Below, piece after piece: positions 42,661-51,966 of a stretch of 56,759 nucleotides of DNA. A program made the position numbers and the translations under genes. Below the pieces are notes generated by a model. It had not been told where the DNA came from, did not search any database, and was given only the letters and a program-made list of their open reading frames with translations. Numbering within the stretch: the stretch's first letter is position 1; every line of letters starts with the position of its first letter. The stretch lies in NCBI GenBank assembly GCA_035300505.1, contig DATGVJ010000029.1, positions 1 through 56,759 of the forward strand. Direction: 5' to 3'. This DNA comes from VAZQ01 sp035300505. GTDB lineage: Bacteria > Pseudomonadota > Alphaproteobacteria > Rhizobiales > Xanthobacteraceae.

Positions 42661-42797
42661 GTAGGATGGGTAGAGGCAAAACGCGTTCTTACTTTACGCG
42701 TTTTGCCGAAACCCATCCATCTCCTCGCGATGACATGATGGGTTTCGCAGAAAAAGCGCGTTCGAGACGCGCTTTTTTCTTGCTCTACCCATCCTAC
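42661..42797. repeat. 137-bp cloverleaf-like MITE or palindromic repeat
   Basis: Exact 15-bp terminal inverted repeats GTAGGATGGGTAGAG (42661-42675) and CTCTACCCATCCTAC (42783-42797). Inside lie three further perfect or near-perfect hairpins: GGCAAAACGCGT/ACGCGTTTTGCC, GAAACCCATC/GATGGGTTTC, and AAAAAGCGCGT/ACGCGCTTTTTT. The whole can fold like a four-way junction. No protein is encoded. It looks like a non-autonomous mobile or extragenic repeat. The remainder of the 42603-42938 gap holds only a dispersed GGAGTCCCGCCTTT element near 42870. Confidence 0.82.
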
Positions 42798-42938
42798 GAC
42801 GGCGCTTCACTTCAAAATGGAATCTCGTCGCGCGGGTCGTCGTCGAACTGATCGGCGAGCCGTCCCGTTTGGAGTCCCGCCTTTAGGCGGCTCTTCCCTT
42901 ATTGTACTATCCTCAGACCCGTCCACGAGGATCCCGCC

Positions 42939-43910
42939 GTGTCTGTCTCCCGCCGCATCTTCATCACCTCCGCCCTCGCCGGCGCCGCGGCGGTCTGTCA
43001 GCACGCTGCCCGCGCAGCCTTTCCGGAACGTCCGCTGCGGCTGATCGTGCCGTTTCCCGCCGGTGGCGCGGTCGATGTCGTGGGGCGGCTTCTCGGCAAT
43101 GCACTGTCATCCGCAATCGGGCAGCCGGTCGTAATCGACAATCGTGGCGGCGCCGGCGGCATCATCGGGATGGAAGCAAGTGCGCGAGCGGCTCCCGACG
43201 GCTACACCGTGATGGTGTCGCACTCGGGTTTTGCGGCCATGCCGGGCCTCTACCGCAAGCTGCCGTTCGATCCCGCGAAAGACTTCGACGGCGTCGTCAC
43301 GGCGGTGTCGGGCAGCTATGTGCTCGCCGTTCATCCGAGCGTGCCATTTCGTTCGGTCGCGGAATTGATCGCTTTTGCCAAGGCCAACCCGGGCAAGCTC
43401 ACCTATGCCTCGGCCGGTGTTGGATCGACGGTGCATCTGGGTTTCGAGTTCTTCAAGCGGGTGGTGGGCGTGGACATTCTGCACGTGCCCTATCGTGGCG
43501 CGGCACCCGCAATAACTGATCTCGTGGGGGGCCAGGTTCACATGTTGTTGGGCTCGACGGCGCTGATTGATCCCTTTGCCAAATCCGGCAACGTGCGTGC
43601 GCTGGCAGTGACGTCGGCCAAGCGCTCAGCGCTGATGCCCGGCTTGCCGACGATCGCCGAGACCTTGCCGGGGTTCGATGTCGTGGGCTGGTATGGGCTC
43701 GTGGTGCCGGCCGGCACGCCGCGCGACGTGACAGCGCGGCTCAATGCCGAAACCCTGCGCGTGCTTAAATCGGCGGATTTGCTGGAGCAGTTCCGCCAGC
43801 AGGGCTACGAGCCTGTTGGCAACACCCCGGCTGAGGCTTCGGCCTATATCCGGAGCGAGGTCGCGCGCTGGAGCCAGGTCATTCGCGACGCCGGCATAGA
43901 GCCGCAATAG
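42939..43910 (+). CDS. TctC/Bug-family periplasmic binding protein
   Basis: 323-residue receptor of the tripartite tricarboxylate transporter type. The N-terminus VSVSRRIFITSALAGAAAV is a twin-arginine-like signal ending ARAA near residue 27. Mature motifs: FPERPLRLIVPFPAGGAVDV, QPVVIDNRGGAGGIIGME, KLPFDPAKDFDGVVT, HVPYRGAAPAITDLVGGQ and PAGTPRDVTARL. Start GTG 42939 follows AGGATC. The third Bug protein in the window; no partner genes adjoin. Ligand unknown. Confidence 0.91.
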   Translation: MSVSRRIFITSALAGAAAVCQHAARAAFPERPLRLIVPFPAGGAVDVVGRLLGNALSSAIGQPVVIDNRGGAGGIIGMEASARAAPDGYTVMVSHSGFAAMPGLYRKLPFDPAKDFDGVVTAVSGSYVLAVHPSVPFRSVAELIAFAKANPGKLTYASAGVGSTVHLGFEFFKRVVGVDILHVPYRGAAPAITDLVGGQVHMLLGSTALIDPFAKSGNVRALAVTSAKRSALMPGLPTIAETLPGFDVVGWYGLVVPAGTPRDVTARLNAETLRVLKSADLLEQFRQQGYEPVGNTPAEASAYIRSEVARWSQVIRDAGIEPQ

Positions 43911-44039
43911 TGAATTTATTCTTTTAAAGGTATCGTAAGACAGATTACATTCACTTAAGAGCATAAAATGGCGTTTTGTTGCATTATTTTATATGCTATG
44001 AAAAGCAGTTAATGTCGAATTATATGCTTATGAGAGCAC
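43911..44039 (+). promoter_or_regulatory. A+T-rich hipBA control region
   Basis: This 129-bp region is strikingly A+T-rich against its surroundings. It holds a direct repeat, TTATATGCTATG (43989-44000) and TTATATGCTTATG (44020-44032), the second ending just before the hipB start at 44040, and a related AGAGCATAAAAT near 43959. These are good candidates for HipB operators, since HipB represses its own operon. Confidence 0.5.
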
Positions 44040-44381
44040 ATGGTTGCGCGAAACAAGCTTCAAACCGCTCCTCCCTATCCGGTCGAACAGGCATTGCGGC
44101 GACTGGGTGCAAATCTGCGCACCGCCAGAATTCGCCGCGGTCTTACGATCGCGGACGCTGCCGAAAGGATAGGAACGGGGCCTCGCGCAATCATGGATGC
44201 TGAAAAGGGCAAGCCCTCGACGGGCATCGTTGTCTATGCGGGGCTGCTCTGGCTCTACGACTTGCTCCAGCAGGTCGAACACCTGGGCGACCCCGCCAAG
44301 GACACGGAAGGACTTTCGCTGCAAGCCGCGAAAGAGCCAAAGCGTGTTCGCAAGCGCCGGGGTCTCGACAATGATTTCTAA
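44040..44381 (+). CDS. hipB: HipB-like antitoxin (Xre-type)
   Basis: 113-residue DNA-binding antitoxin. The helix-turn-helix covers about residues 20-55 (LGANLRTARIRRGLTIADAA, then MDAEKGKP), followed by a dimerisation helix and a basic tail KEPKRVRKRRGLDNDF. It should neutralise the HipA kinase and repress the operon from repeats just upstream. Its last 11 bp overlap the hipA start (44371-44381), giving coupled translation. Length is typical for HipB. Confidence 0.9.
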   Translation: MVARNKLQTAPPYPVEQALRRLGANLRTARIRRGLTIADAAERIGTGPRAIMDAEKGKPSTGIVVYAGLLWLYDLLQQVEHLGDPAKDTEGLSLQAAKEPKRVRKRRGLDNDF

Positions 44382-45633
44382 GCCCAGCGCTGATTGTTTT
44401 GTTTACATAGTGCCGCCCGGACAAACCGAATTCGTTACGGCGGGCCGGTTCGAACTGACAACGGATCGGCGCGACACGGCGCTCGGACGGTTCGTCTACG
44501 GCAAGAGCTATCTCGCGCGCGGCGACGCGGTCGCGATTGATCCTGTCGAACTCAAGCTTTCCGATGTCACATACGAGACGACGCGCCTTGGCGGTCCATT
44601 CGGTGCGTTGCGTGATTCCGGGCCCGACTACTGGGGCCGGCTTGTGATCGAAAAGAACGCCGGTCAAGCGCTGCTTGGCGAACTCGACTATTTGCTTCTT
44701 TCGGCTGACGATCGCGCCGGTGCGCTTGGCTTCGGCCTCGGTCAACAGCCGCCTGGTCCCAGGCGGAAATTCAACAAGACGCTGGAACTGGAGAAGCTTC
44801 ACCGGATTGCTGATGCCCTGATGGCCGAAGAAAAGCTTGAACCCGGCGACGAAGCGGCGCAGGTGCAAGACTTGCTGTTGATTGGAACTTCAATGGGCGG
44901 AGCGCGCCCAAAAGCTGTTGTCGAGGACGACGAAGGTCTATGGGTCGCCAAGTTCAATCGTCCTGAGGATAGATGGAACAATACCCGCGTGGAAAGGGCC
45001 ATGCTCGAACTCGCGCGGACCTGCGGCATCGGCGTGGCGGCAAGCCGGATCGAAAAAATCGGTGCAAAGGACGTCCTTCTAGTGCGGCGTTTCGACCGTG
45101 ACAAAACGGCGAAAGGCTACACGCGCGCCAGGATGATCAGCGGCCTCACGCTGCTGCGTGCTGACGACGCGCCGAGCGCAAGGGACCGCTGGTCTTACGT
45201 TTTGATGGCGGAAGAAATGCGCCGCGTCGTGCGCGAACCAAATAAGGACGCGCACGAACTCTTTCGGCGCATGGTCTTCAACGCCCTTATCTCGAACCTC
45301 GACGATCATCCGCGCAATCATGCCTTGCTTGCAAAGGAGCGTGACTGGAAGCTCTCGCCGGCCTACGACCTCAATCCCTCGCCTGTGATCGCACAGGATT
45401 ATCGACCTCTGGCCATGACGATTGGCGATCAGGACCGTTTTGCGAACGCAAAGAATCTGCTCTCGCAAAGCACGCGATTCCTGCTTGGCGCAGACGAAGC
45501 GAAGGCCATTGTTTCAAGAATGACCGACCAGGTGCGGACGACCTGGTACGATGTTGTCCGTGCACAGGGCGTCACCGAGAAGGATGCAGAATTGATCAGG
45601 CGGGCTTTTGTATATGAGGGGTTCTTGCGATGA
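44371..45633 (+). CDS. hipA: HipA-family serine/threonine kinase toxin
   Basis: 420-residue toxin kinase. The N-terminal subdomain is PFGALRDSGPDYWGRLVIEK. The ATP-binding loop is GTSMGGARPKAVVEDDEGLW near residue 171, holding the activation-loop region where HipA proteins are autophosphorylated. The catalytic and Mg-binding site is SNLDDHPRNHALL near residue 308, followed by LSPAYDLNPSP. Known HipA kinases phosphorylate GltX or other tRNA ligases and arrest growth. All key residues are present, so it should be active. ATG 44371 overlaps hipB; the longer frame upstream is the hipB gene in another frame. Confidence 0.93.
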   Translation: MISKPSADCFVYIVPPGQTEFVTAGRFELTTDRRDTALGRFVYGKSYLARGDAVAIDPVELKLSDVTYETTRLGGPFGALRDSGPDYWGRLVIEKNAGQALLGELDYLLLSADDRAGALGFGLGQQPPGPRRKFNKTLELEKLHRIADALMAEEKLEPGDEAAQVQDLLLIGTSMGGARPKAVVEDDEGLWVAKFNRPEDRWNNTRVERAMLELARTCGIGVAASRIEKIGAKDVLLVRRFDRDKTAKGYTRARMISGLTLLRADDAPSARDRWSYVLMAEEMRRVVREPNKDAHELFRRMVFNALISNLDDHPRNHALLAKERDWKLSPAYDLNPSPVIAQDYRPLAMTIGDQDRFANAKNLLSQSTRFLLGADEAKAIVSRMTDQVRTTWYDVVRAQGVTEKDAELIRRAFVYEGFLR

Positions 45634-45735
45634 GCGAATAACAAGTGGCGTCATTTCGACTCAATGTTTGATAATTCTCCGCCTTTCCCAGTTACCATTT
45701 GCCTTGTAGGAGGGGACGCATTAACGCAAGCCACC

Positions 45736-47124
45736 ATGGACCAGGATCTCAAAACCGATGCGGTGACGCTCACCAAGACGCTTTGCGGGCATCTTGCGGC
45801 GGTGCAATTTGATGACCTCTCGCCGGCTGCCATCCGGGAGGCGCGGCGCGGCGTGCTCGATTGGATCGGCTGTGCGCTGGCGGGAAGCAAGCATCCAACC
45901 ATCACGACACTGCTTGATGTCTTGGCTGAGACGACGGGCCGTCCGCAGGCAACCGTGCTGGGACGCGGGCTCAAGCTCGGCCTGCTCGATGCGCCGCTTG
46001 CCAACGGCCAGATGGGACACCTCCTGGATTTCGACGACACCCATATGGGTGGCGTCGTGCTGCATACGAGTTCGCCCGTGCTCGCGGCTGTGTTTGCCCT
46101 TGCCGAACGCAAGCCATTTGCCGAACGCAAGCCCGTGAGCGGCGCTGACCTGGTGCTTGCCTACGCGACCGGGTTCGAAGCCGGCGTGCGCGCGGGCCGC
46201 ACGGCGCCCGGCCACCACAAGGGAGGCTGGCACTTGACCGGCACGCTCGGCAGCATCGCGGCCGGCGTTGCGGCCGGAAAGTTGCTTGGGCTCGACCGCC
46301 AGAGCCTCACTTTTGCGATGGGTATTGCGGCGACACAGGCCGGCGGCATGCAGCAGAACCGCGGCACCATGTGCAAATCGTTCCATGCCGGCAAGGCTGC
46401 TCAAAATGGCGTGCTCGCCGCGCTGCTCGCCGAGCGCGGCTTCGACAGCACGCAGGAGATTATGGAAGGCAAGAAGGGATTCGCACGCATCTATAGCGAC
46501 GTCGCGGTGCCTGAGGCTCTCACCGCGGGTCTCGGACAGGGCTGGCTGATCGAAACCAATGGCCACAAGCCCTATGCCTGCGGGGTGGTGCTGCATCCGC
46601 TCATCGACGCCGTGATTGCGCTCCGCAATCGTGTTTTGCGCGATGGCGCGGCAATTGATCCGGCTACTGTCGGCGAAATCGGATTGCGGGTTCATCCGCT
46701 GGTGCTCTCGATCACAGGCGTGGTCGAGCCGTCGAGCGGCCTGCAGTCGAAGTTTTCGACTGTTCATTCGGCAGCCGTTGCATTCATCGACGGTGCGGCC
46801 GGCATTGCGCAATATTCGGACGCCCGTGCGGCCGATCCGGTGGTGGCGGCGCTCCGCCGCAAGGTCAACGCCGTGTCGGACGAGACCCTGCGCAACGACG
46901 AAGCGCATGCGTGGGTTCTTTTAGGCGATACGCGCCACGATGTGCACATTCCTCATGCCAGCGGGACGGCGGCCAATCCCATGAGCGATGCCGCGATCGA
47001 AGGGAAATTCCTCGCCAATGCGACGCCGGTCATCGGCGCCGAGCGTGCCGCTTGCGCGCGGGATTTTGTTTGGGCTTTGGAAAACCAGCCGGATGTGCGT
47101 GCGCTGATTGATGTTCTGGCGTAG
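45736..47124 (+). CDS. MmgE/PrpD-family protein
   Basis: 462-residue cytoplasmic enzyme of the MmgE/PrpD family (2-methylcitrate dehydratase and related dehydratases). Typical segments: ARRGVLDWIGCALAGSKHP, NGQMGHLLDFDDTHMGG, LTGTLGSIAAGVAAGKLLGL, MQQNRGTMCKSFHAGKAAQ, IETNGHKPYACGVVLHPLID. No prp operon is nearby, so the substrate may differ. A 15-bp tandem duplication encodes AERKPFAERKP near residue 127. ATG 45736 matches the family start; the open frame begins earlier without similarity. Confidence 0.9.
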   Translation: MDQDLKTDAVTLTKTLCGHLAAVQFDDLSPAAIREARRGVLDWIGCALAGSKHPTITTLLDVLAETTGRPQATVLGRGLKLGLLDAPLANGQMGHLLDFDDTHMGGVVLHTSSPVLAAVFALAERKPFAERKPVSGADLVLAYATGFEAGVRAGRTAPGHHKGGWHLTGTLGSIAAGVAAGKLLGLDRQSLTFAMGIAATQAGGMQQNRGTMCKSFHAGKAAQNGVLAALLAERGFDSTQEIMEGKKGFARIYSDVAVPEALTAGLGQGWLIETNGHKPYACGVVLHPLIDAVIALRNRVLRDGAAIDPATVGEIGLRVHPLVLSITGVVEPSSGLQSKFSTVHSAAVAFIDGAAGIAQYSDARAADPVVAALRRKVNAVSDETLRNDEAHAWVLLGDTRHDVHIPHASGTAANPMSDAAIEGKFLANATPVIGAERAACARDFVWALENQPDVRALIDVLA

Positions 47125-47194
47125 TCGTAGCGCGGGGGCGAATCACAGTAGTATTTCGGTGGGGGCGCCTTTCAAACCTGGATGCTTCGACCTC

Positions 47195-48460
47195 ATGAAA
47201 TTCATCCACGCGGCCGACATACATCTCGACAGCCCTTTGCAGGCGCTCGCGCTTGGCGAGGCCGCGCAGGTCGAGCGCATGCGCCGTGCAACGCGTGACG
47301 CCTTTGCGCGCCTGGTCGATGTCGCCATTGAACAGGGGGCGGCATTCGTGGTCCTGGCCGGCGATCTCTATGACCACGACCGCCCCAACATGCAGATCGC
47401 GGTGTTCCTGCGCAATCAACTCGCCCGCCTGAAGGAAAAAGGCATCAGGGTCGTCATGATCAAGGGCAATCATGACGCCGACAACCGGATGACGAGCGCC
47501 CTGATGCTGCCGGACAACACGCAGATGTTCAGCGACCGCAAGCCGGAGACTGTTCGTTTCGACGATCTGCCGGTGCGCGTCGCGATCCATGGCCAAAGTT
47601 TCAAAGCCGGACCGGTCACGGAAAATCTTGCCGCCTCTTATCCGGCGGCGCTGCGCGGCTATTTCAACATCGGGCTGTTGCACACGTCGCTTGCCGGCAA
47701 CCTCGATCACGACACCTACGCGCCCTGCGCCTTGGAGGAATTGGCGACGCGCGGCTATGGCTATTGGGCGCTTGGCCATATCCACAAGCGCGCGGTGTTG
47801 CGGCAGGATCCCTGGATCGTCTATTCCGGAAACACGCAAGGGCGGCACGCCAAGGAGACCGGGCCGAAGGGCTCTTACCTGGTCGAGGTCGATGAGGATC
47901 ACCGTGTATCGGCGGAGTTCCTCGCGTTCGATGTAGTGCGCTGGCTTCAAGTCGAGGTCGACCTCAAGGGGCTCACACGCGAAGCCGAATTGACCGACAG
48001 CGTCCGGGCGGGGCTGACCCAAGCATGTCGCGACGCAGATGGCCGTCCCTGCGCGGCTCGTCTCGTGCTCAATGGCCCGACCGTGTTGCACGAGACCATC
48101 GAACGCCGGCCCAACCGGCTGCGGCAGACCGTCATGGAACTCGCGGGCGAGATCGCCGGCGACGATATCTGGATCGAGAAGATCAGCAATCACACGACGG
48201 CGCCGGCGGCGCGCGCCGATGCCGGCCCAAATGAGACGTCGAATGAACTCATGCGCATCGTCCGCGAAATTGTCGATGATCGTACGCGCGTGAAGGAGTT
48301 GCTCGAAAAGGAGCTGGAGCCGTTACGAACGAAATTGCCGGATGAAATGAAGGAACTCCCCGCTCTGGCACTTCTCAAGGACGCAGGTCTTGCGCGTGAC
48401 CTGCTCGTCCGGCTTGAACCCCAATTGGCGGCGCGGCTCGCCGGCGAAGAGGACGCATAA
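47195..48460 (+). CDS. SbcD/YhaO-like metallophosphoesterase (DNA repair exonuclease)
   Basis: 421-residue Mre11/SbcD-type nuclease subunit. Metal motifs: ADIHLDSP (residues 7-14), GDLYDHD near 55, KGNHDAD near 91, LLHTS, and LGHIHKR near 193. The C-terminal capping region of about 180 residues is helical. Start ATG 47195 gives MKFIHAADIH, the family start. The stop overlaps the ATPase start (TAATG), so the two form an obligate pair. Resemblance to YhaO of Bacillus is closer than to E. coli SbcD by length and the short YhaN-type partner. Role: processing of DNA ends or hairpins. Confidence 0.92.
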   Translation: MKFIHAADIHLDSPLQALALGEAAQVERMRRATRDAFARLVDVAIEQGAAFVVLAGDLYDHDRPNMQIAVFLRNQLARLKEKGIRVVMIKGNHDADNRMTSALMLPDNTQMFSDRKPETVRFDDLPVRVAIHGQSFKAGPVTENLAASYPAALRGYFNIGLLHTSLAGNLDHDTYAPCALEELATRGYGYWALGHIHKRAVLRQDPWIVYSGNTQGRHAKETGPKGSYLVEVDEDHRVSAEFLAFDVVRWLQVEVDLKGLTREAELTDSVRAGLTQACRDADGRPCAARLVLNGPTVLHETIERRPNRLRQTVMELAGEIAGDDIWIEKISNHTTAPAARADAGPNETSNELMRIVREIVDDRTRVKELLEKELEPLRTKLPDEMKELPALALLKDAGLARDLLVRLEPQLAARLAGEEDA

Positions 48461-51400
48461 TGCGGCTCACGCGTTTGCATCTTATCGCCTATGGGCATTT
48501 CACCGACCGCGTGCTCGATTTTGGTGCGGAGCCGGGATTCCATCTCATTTACGGGGACAACGAAGCCGGCAAGAGCACGACGCTGCGCGCGCTTTCGAGT
48601 GTGCTCTTCGGCTATCCCCACGAGGTGGTCGATGGCTTCAAGCACGACGCCAAGGATATCGCGATCGGCGCCGACATCAGAGCCAGGGACGGCCGCAGCC
48701 TCGCCTTTGTACGCAAGCGGCGCGGCAAAGCCGCACTCGGGCGTCCCGATGGTTCGACAATCGAGGAGGGCGCGGTCAAGGAGTTGCTCGGGGATGTATC
48801 GCGGGATGTTTTTGAGAAAGTCTTTGCGCTCAATCATCTCCGCTTGCGCGAACATGCGCGGGGATTGCTGGCCGAAGGCGGATCGCTGGGCTTCAGTCTT
48901 GCCGAAGCAGGCTCGGGGATTGCCGGGCTCAAGGCCGTGCTTGACCGGCTGCGAACCAAGCGTTCAGCACTGTTTCTCGCGACCGGGTCGAGGCCGGCCT
49001 TAAATCAGCAGATCGGACGATTGAATGAGTTGCGCAAGGAAGCACGCCGCCGCACGGTTTCGCCTTCGCAATACAAGAAAAGCCAGAACGAAATCGACGA
49101 GATCGAAGCCGAATTCCAGGCCAAACGCGAACGGCAGAAAGTCCTGGCAGCCGGCACCAGGCGGTTGGAGCGCATTGCCAAGAACTTGCCGCTGCGTGCC
49201 GAACACCAAGAGCTTTCACGCAAGATCGCCGAGCTGGAAAACATTCCGCTGCTGCCCGATGAGTTCACAGAACACCGCGTCAAGCTGCAGACCGAACATG
49301 ACGCGGCGGTCGAAACCGACGTTACGGAAAGTCGTGCCATTGCGGAATTGCAAAACAAGATCGCCGGCATCGTCCTCGATGAATCGATCCTGCAGCGCCG
49401 CCAGGACATCGAACGCGTGGCCAGCGAGCGTCCCGTGATTGCCAATGTGGAGCGCGATATTCCCAAGCGCGAGGCTGAACGCAACCAGTACTATGCGCGT
49501 GCCCGCGCGACCCTCACCGAGGCTGAGCTTGCCGGTGATCCGGCCGACCTTGCCGCCGTTCTGCCATCACGGTTGAAGCGCACGGCGATCGCGACCTTGG
49601 CAGACGCTGGCACCAAGTTGATGGCCAGGCTGTCGGCGGCAACGGAGGGCGCGCAGGCGGCCGGCCGCAATCTCAAAAAAGCCGAAGATCAGCTGGCACA
49701 AATCAAGAAGCCTCCGGATGCCGGAGATCTTTCCCGCACGCTGGATACGGTGAACCGGCTGGGCGATATCACGGCAGAAATCTCCAAGCGGCAGCGCGGG
49801 CTGGAGCGGCGCAAACGTACCGTCACGGAGACCATTGTGGGTCTTGGCATCAAGTCCGGCAGCGCTTCCGCTTTACGGGAAATGGTGGTCCCGGCCGAGA
49901 ACACAGTGACGCGCTATGCGGAGGAACTGGCAAAGCTCGATAAAGAAGTTGCGAGCGTCAGAGACGTGTTGCACCGGCACGAAGGTGACATTGCCAATTT
50001 GACACGAAAAGTCGAGGCACTGGAGCGATCCGGAAAAATCGCGACCGAAGAAGATTTGAATATGGCGCGCGGAAAGCGCGAGCAGGGCTGGGCGCTGGTG
50101 CGTGGGCTCTATATCGACGGACGCAAGGAACTCGCCGATGCGGCCAAAGCCTTTGCGGCGGATCGCACCCTTGCCGAGTCGTACGAATGGCGTGTCGGTG
50201 AGGCGGATCGCATCGCGGACGTCATAAGGGCTCATGCCGAGGGATCGACCGAACTGTCGCTGCTGCGCAGGCAGAAAGCGGAGACCGAGGCCAATATGAC
50301 TGCTGAAGGGCAGCGGCTGGCGTTGCTTGCAAGCCAGCGTGATATTCTCGTTGCGCAATGGCGTGCGCTCTGGCCCGCGGAGTTCTCCTTGCCGCACTTG
50401 CCGGGGGAGATGCGGGAGTGGATGGCGCGCCGGAAGACGATTCTTGGCGACGCAGACACGCTCGAAGAGGAAGCCGAGACAATCGAAGAGCTCGCCGGGA
50501 AAGAGCGACTCGCGCTTGATTCATTGACGTCCGGACTTGCGGATTTTCCGGGCGCATTCCCCGAGGACGGGCTCGATGGCCTACTTGAGCGCGGACGGAC
50601 CGTCCTGGAGAATGTTCGGCGGGATAATACCGTTTACGTCAAGGCAAATGAATCCGTCCGCACCCAGAGTGAGAACAAGGAGCAGGCAAACGCGGCTCTT
50701 GCGAAGCTTGAGCGTGATATTGCGGCCTGGACGCAGAAGTGGGGCGAGGCGCTCGGCGCCACCGGTCTGCGATCCGATCTCACGATCGAGTCCGCGAATG
50801 TTGTCCTCAAGAACATGCAGGAACTCGACGCGCTGAAATCCAAGATCGACGACCTCACGCATCGCATCACCGAGATGACGCAGGATCGCGGCGCTTTTGG
50901 ACAATCCATTGCGGGCTTGGAGATCGTCGAACCTGGTGCGGTCGATAGCGATCCGGTCGGCTATTGCCTGCGGCTTGAGGCGCGCCTCGATGCGGCGCGA
51001 ACTGCCGAGGCCGAATTGTTGCGACTCAAGAGCCAGCTCACCGATCATGTGTCGAAACGTGATCAGGCGCGGGAAGTCATCCTTCACACAAAGTCCAAGC
51101 TCGGTGAATTGTGCAAACAGGCCGACTGTATGGATCCGCAGGAGCTTGCCGAGATCGGACGGAAGTCGGCGAACAAGAAAAAGGCCATAGAGGATCGCGA
51201 GGGAATCGAAAAGCGCGTTCGTGCCGATGGTGCAGGATTTGACCTTGAATCATTGTTCGCCGAATGCGATGGCGCAGCCGGCGATCAAATCCCTGGTGAC
51301 ATTGCGAGACTCAAGGCGGAAGGCGAGGTCCTTGACCAGGCGATTGAGCAAATGATGAAGGAACGAGCCACCAGGCAGGCGGCGTTCGATCAACTGGTCA

Positions 51401-51966
51401 CTCAGGACCAGGCCGCCGATCTGACGCAGGAAGCCGCCAATGTGGAAGCGGAGTTAGCCGGCATGGTCGACACCTACGTCGATTTGACGGTGCAGGAAGC
51501 GTTGTTGCGGGAAGCGATCGAAATATATCGGGAACGCAATCAGGGGCCGATCCTCAAGCGTGCCAACGGGCTGTTCGCGGAATTGACCGATGATGCATAC
51601 AAAGGCCTGCGTGCCGATGTGGACGACAAGAACGAACCGATACTTCTGGCCGAGCATCACATGCGCGGCAGCCTCGGTCTCGAAGCATTGACGGATGGAA
51701 CCGTTGATCCGCTCTATCTCGCGCTGCGACTTGCGGCCATCGAGGAACACAACGCGACGCGGGAGCCGCTGCCGTTTATTGCGGATGATCTCCTGCTCAA
51801 TTTCGACAACACGCGCTCGCAGGCCGCGTTACGAACACTCGCCCGTGTCGCGGCATCGAACCAGGTGCTGTTCTTCACGCACCACTCCCATATGCTCGAT
51901 CTTGCCCGCGCCGCCGTGCCGGAGGGGCTGTTGTCGGTGCATCGGTTGTCCGGTGCGGCTGCGTGA
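48460..51966 (+). CDS. SbcC/YhaN-like SMC-type ATPase
   Basis: 1168-residue Rad50-like ATPase. Walker A is GDNEAGKSTTLRALSSVLFG at residues 32-51. Two long coiled-coil stretches with many heptads fill residues about 190-1000. The signature EALTDGTVDPLYLALRLAAI is near 1071, Walker B with D-loop is LPFIADDLLLNFDNTRS near 1105, and the H-loop is FFTHHSHMLD. The AAA_27/YhaN N-terminus fits. I find no CxxC zinc hook in the middle; the nearest Cys pair is CKQADC near residue 885. It pairs with the nuclease gene through a TAATG overlap and should load and gate it at DNA ends. Confidence 0.93.
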   Translation: MRLTRLHLIAYGHFTDRVLDFGAEPGFHLIYGDNEAGKSTTLRALSSVLFGYPHEVVDGFKHDAKDIAIGADIRARDGRSLAFVRKRRGKAALGRPDGSTIEEGAVKELLGDVSRDVFEKVFALNHLRLREHARGLLAEGGSLGFSLAEAGSGIAGLKAVLDRLRTKRSALFLATGSRPALNQQIGRLNELRKEARRRTVSPSQYKKSQNEIDEIEAEFQAKRERQKVLAAGTRRLERIAKNLPLRAEHQELSRKIAELENIPLLPDEFTEHRVKLQTEHDAAVETDVTESRAIAELQNKIAGIVLDESILQRRQDIERVASERPVIANVERDIPKREAERNQYYARARATLTEAELAGDPADLAAVLPSRLKRTAIATLADAGTKLMARLSAATEGAQAAGRNLKKAEDQLAQIKKPPDAGDLSRTLDTVNRLGDITAEISKRQRGLERRKRTVTETIVGLGIKSGSASALREMVVPAENTVTRYAEELAKLDKEVASVRDVLHRHEGDIANLTRKVEALERSGKIATEEDLNMARGKREQGWALVRGLYIDGRKELADAAKAFAADRTLAESYEWRVGEADRIADVIRAHAEGSTELSLLRRQKAETEANMTAEGQRLALLASQRDILVAQWRALWPAEFSLPHLPGEMREWMARRKTILGDADTLEEEAETIEELAGKERLALDSLTSGLADFPGAFPEDGLDGLLERGRTVLENVRRDNTVYVKANESVRTQSENKEQANAALAKLERDIAAWTQKWGEALGATGLRSDLTIESANVVLKNMQELDALKSKIDDLTHRITEMTQDRGAFGQSIAGLEIVEPGAVDSDPVGYCLRLEARLDAARTAEAELLRLKSQLTDHVSKRDQAREVILHTKSKLGELCKQADCMDPQELAEIGRKSANKKKAIEDREGIEKRVRADGAGFDLESLFAECDGAAGDQIPGDIARLKAEGEVLDQAIEQMMKERATRQAAFDQLVTQDQAADLTQEAANVEAELAGMVDTYVDLTVQEALLREAIEIYRERNQGPILKRANGLFAELTDDAYKGLRADVDDKNEPILLAEHHMRGSLGLEALTDGTVDPLYLALRLAAIEEHNATREPLPFIADDLLLNFDNTRSQAALRTLARVAASNQVLFFTHHSHMLDLARAAVPEGLLSVHRLSGAAA

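Noticed and set aside
47030..48193. 387-codon minus-strand frame
   Set aside because: Antisense shadow of the SbcD-like gene.
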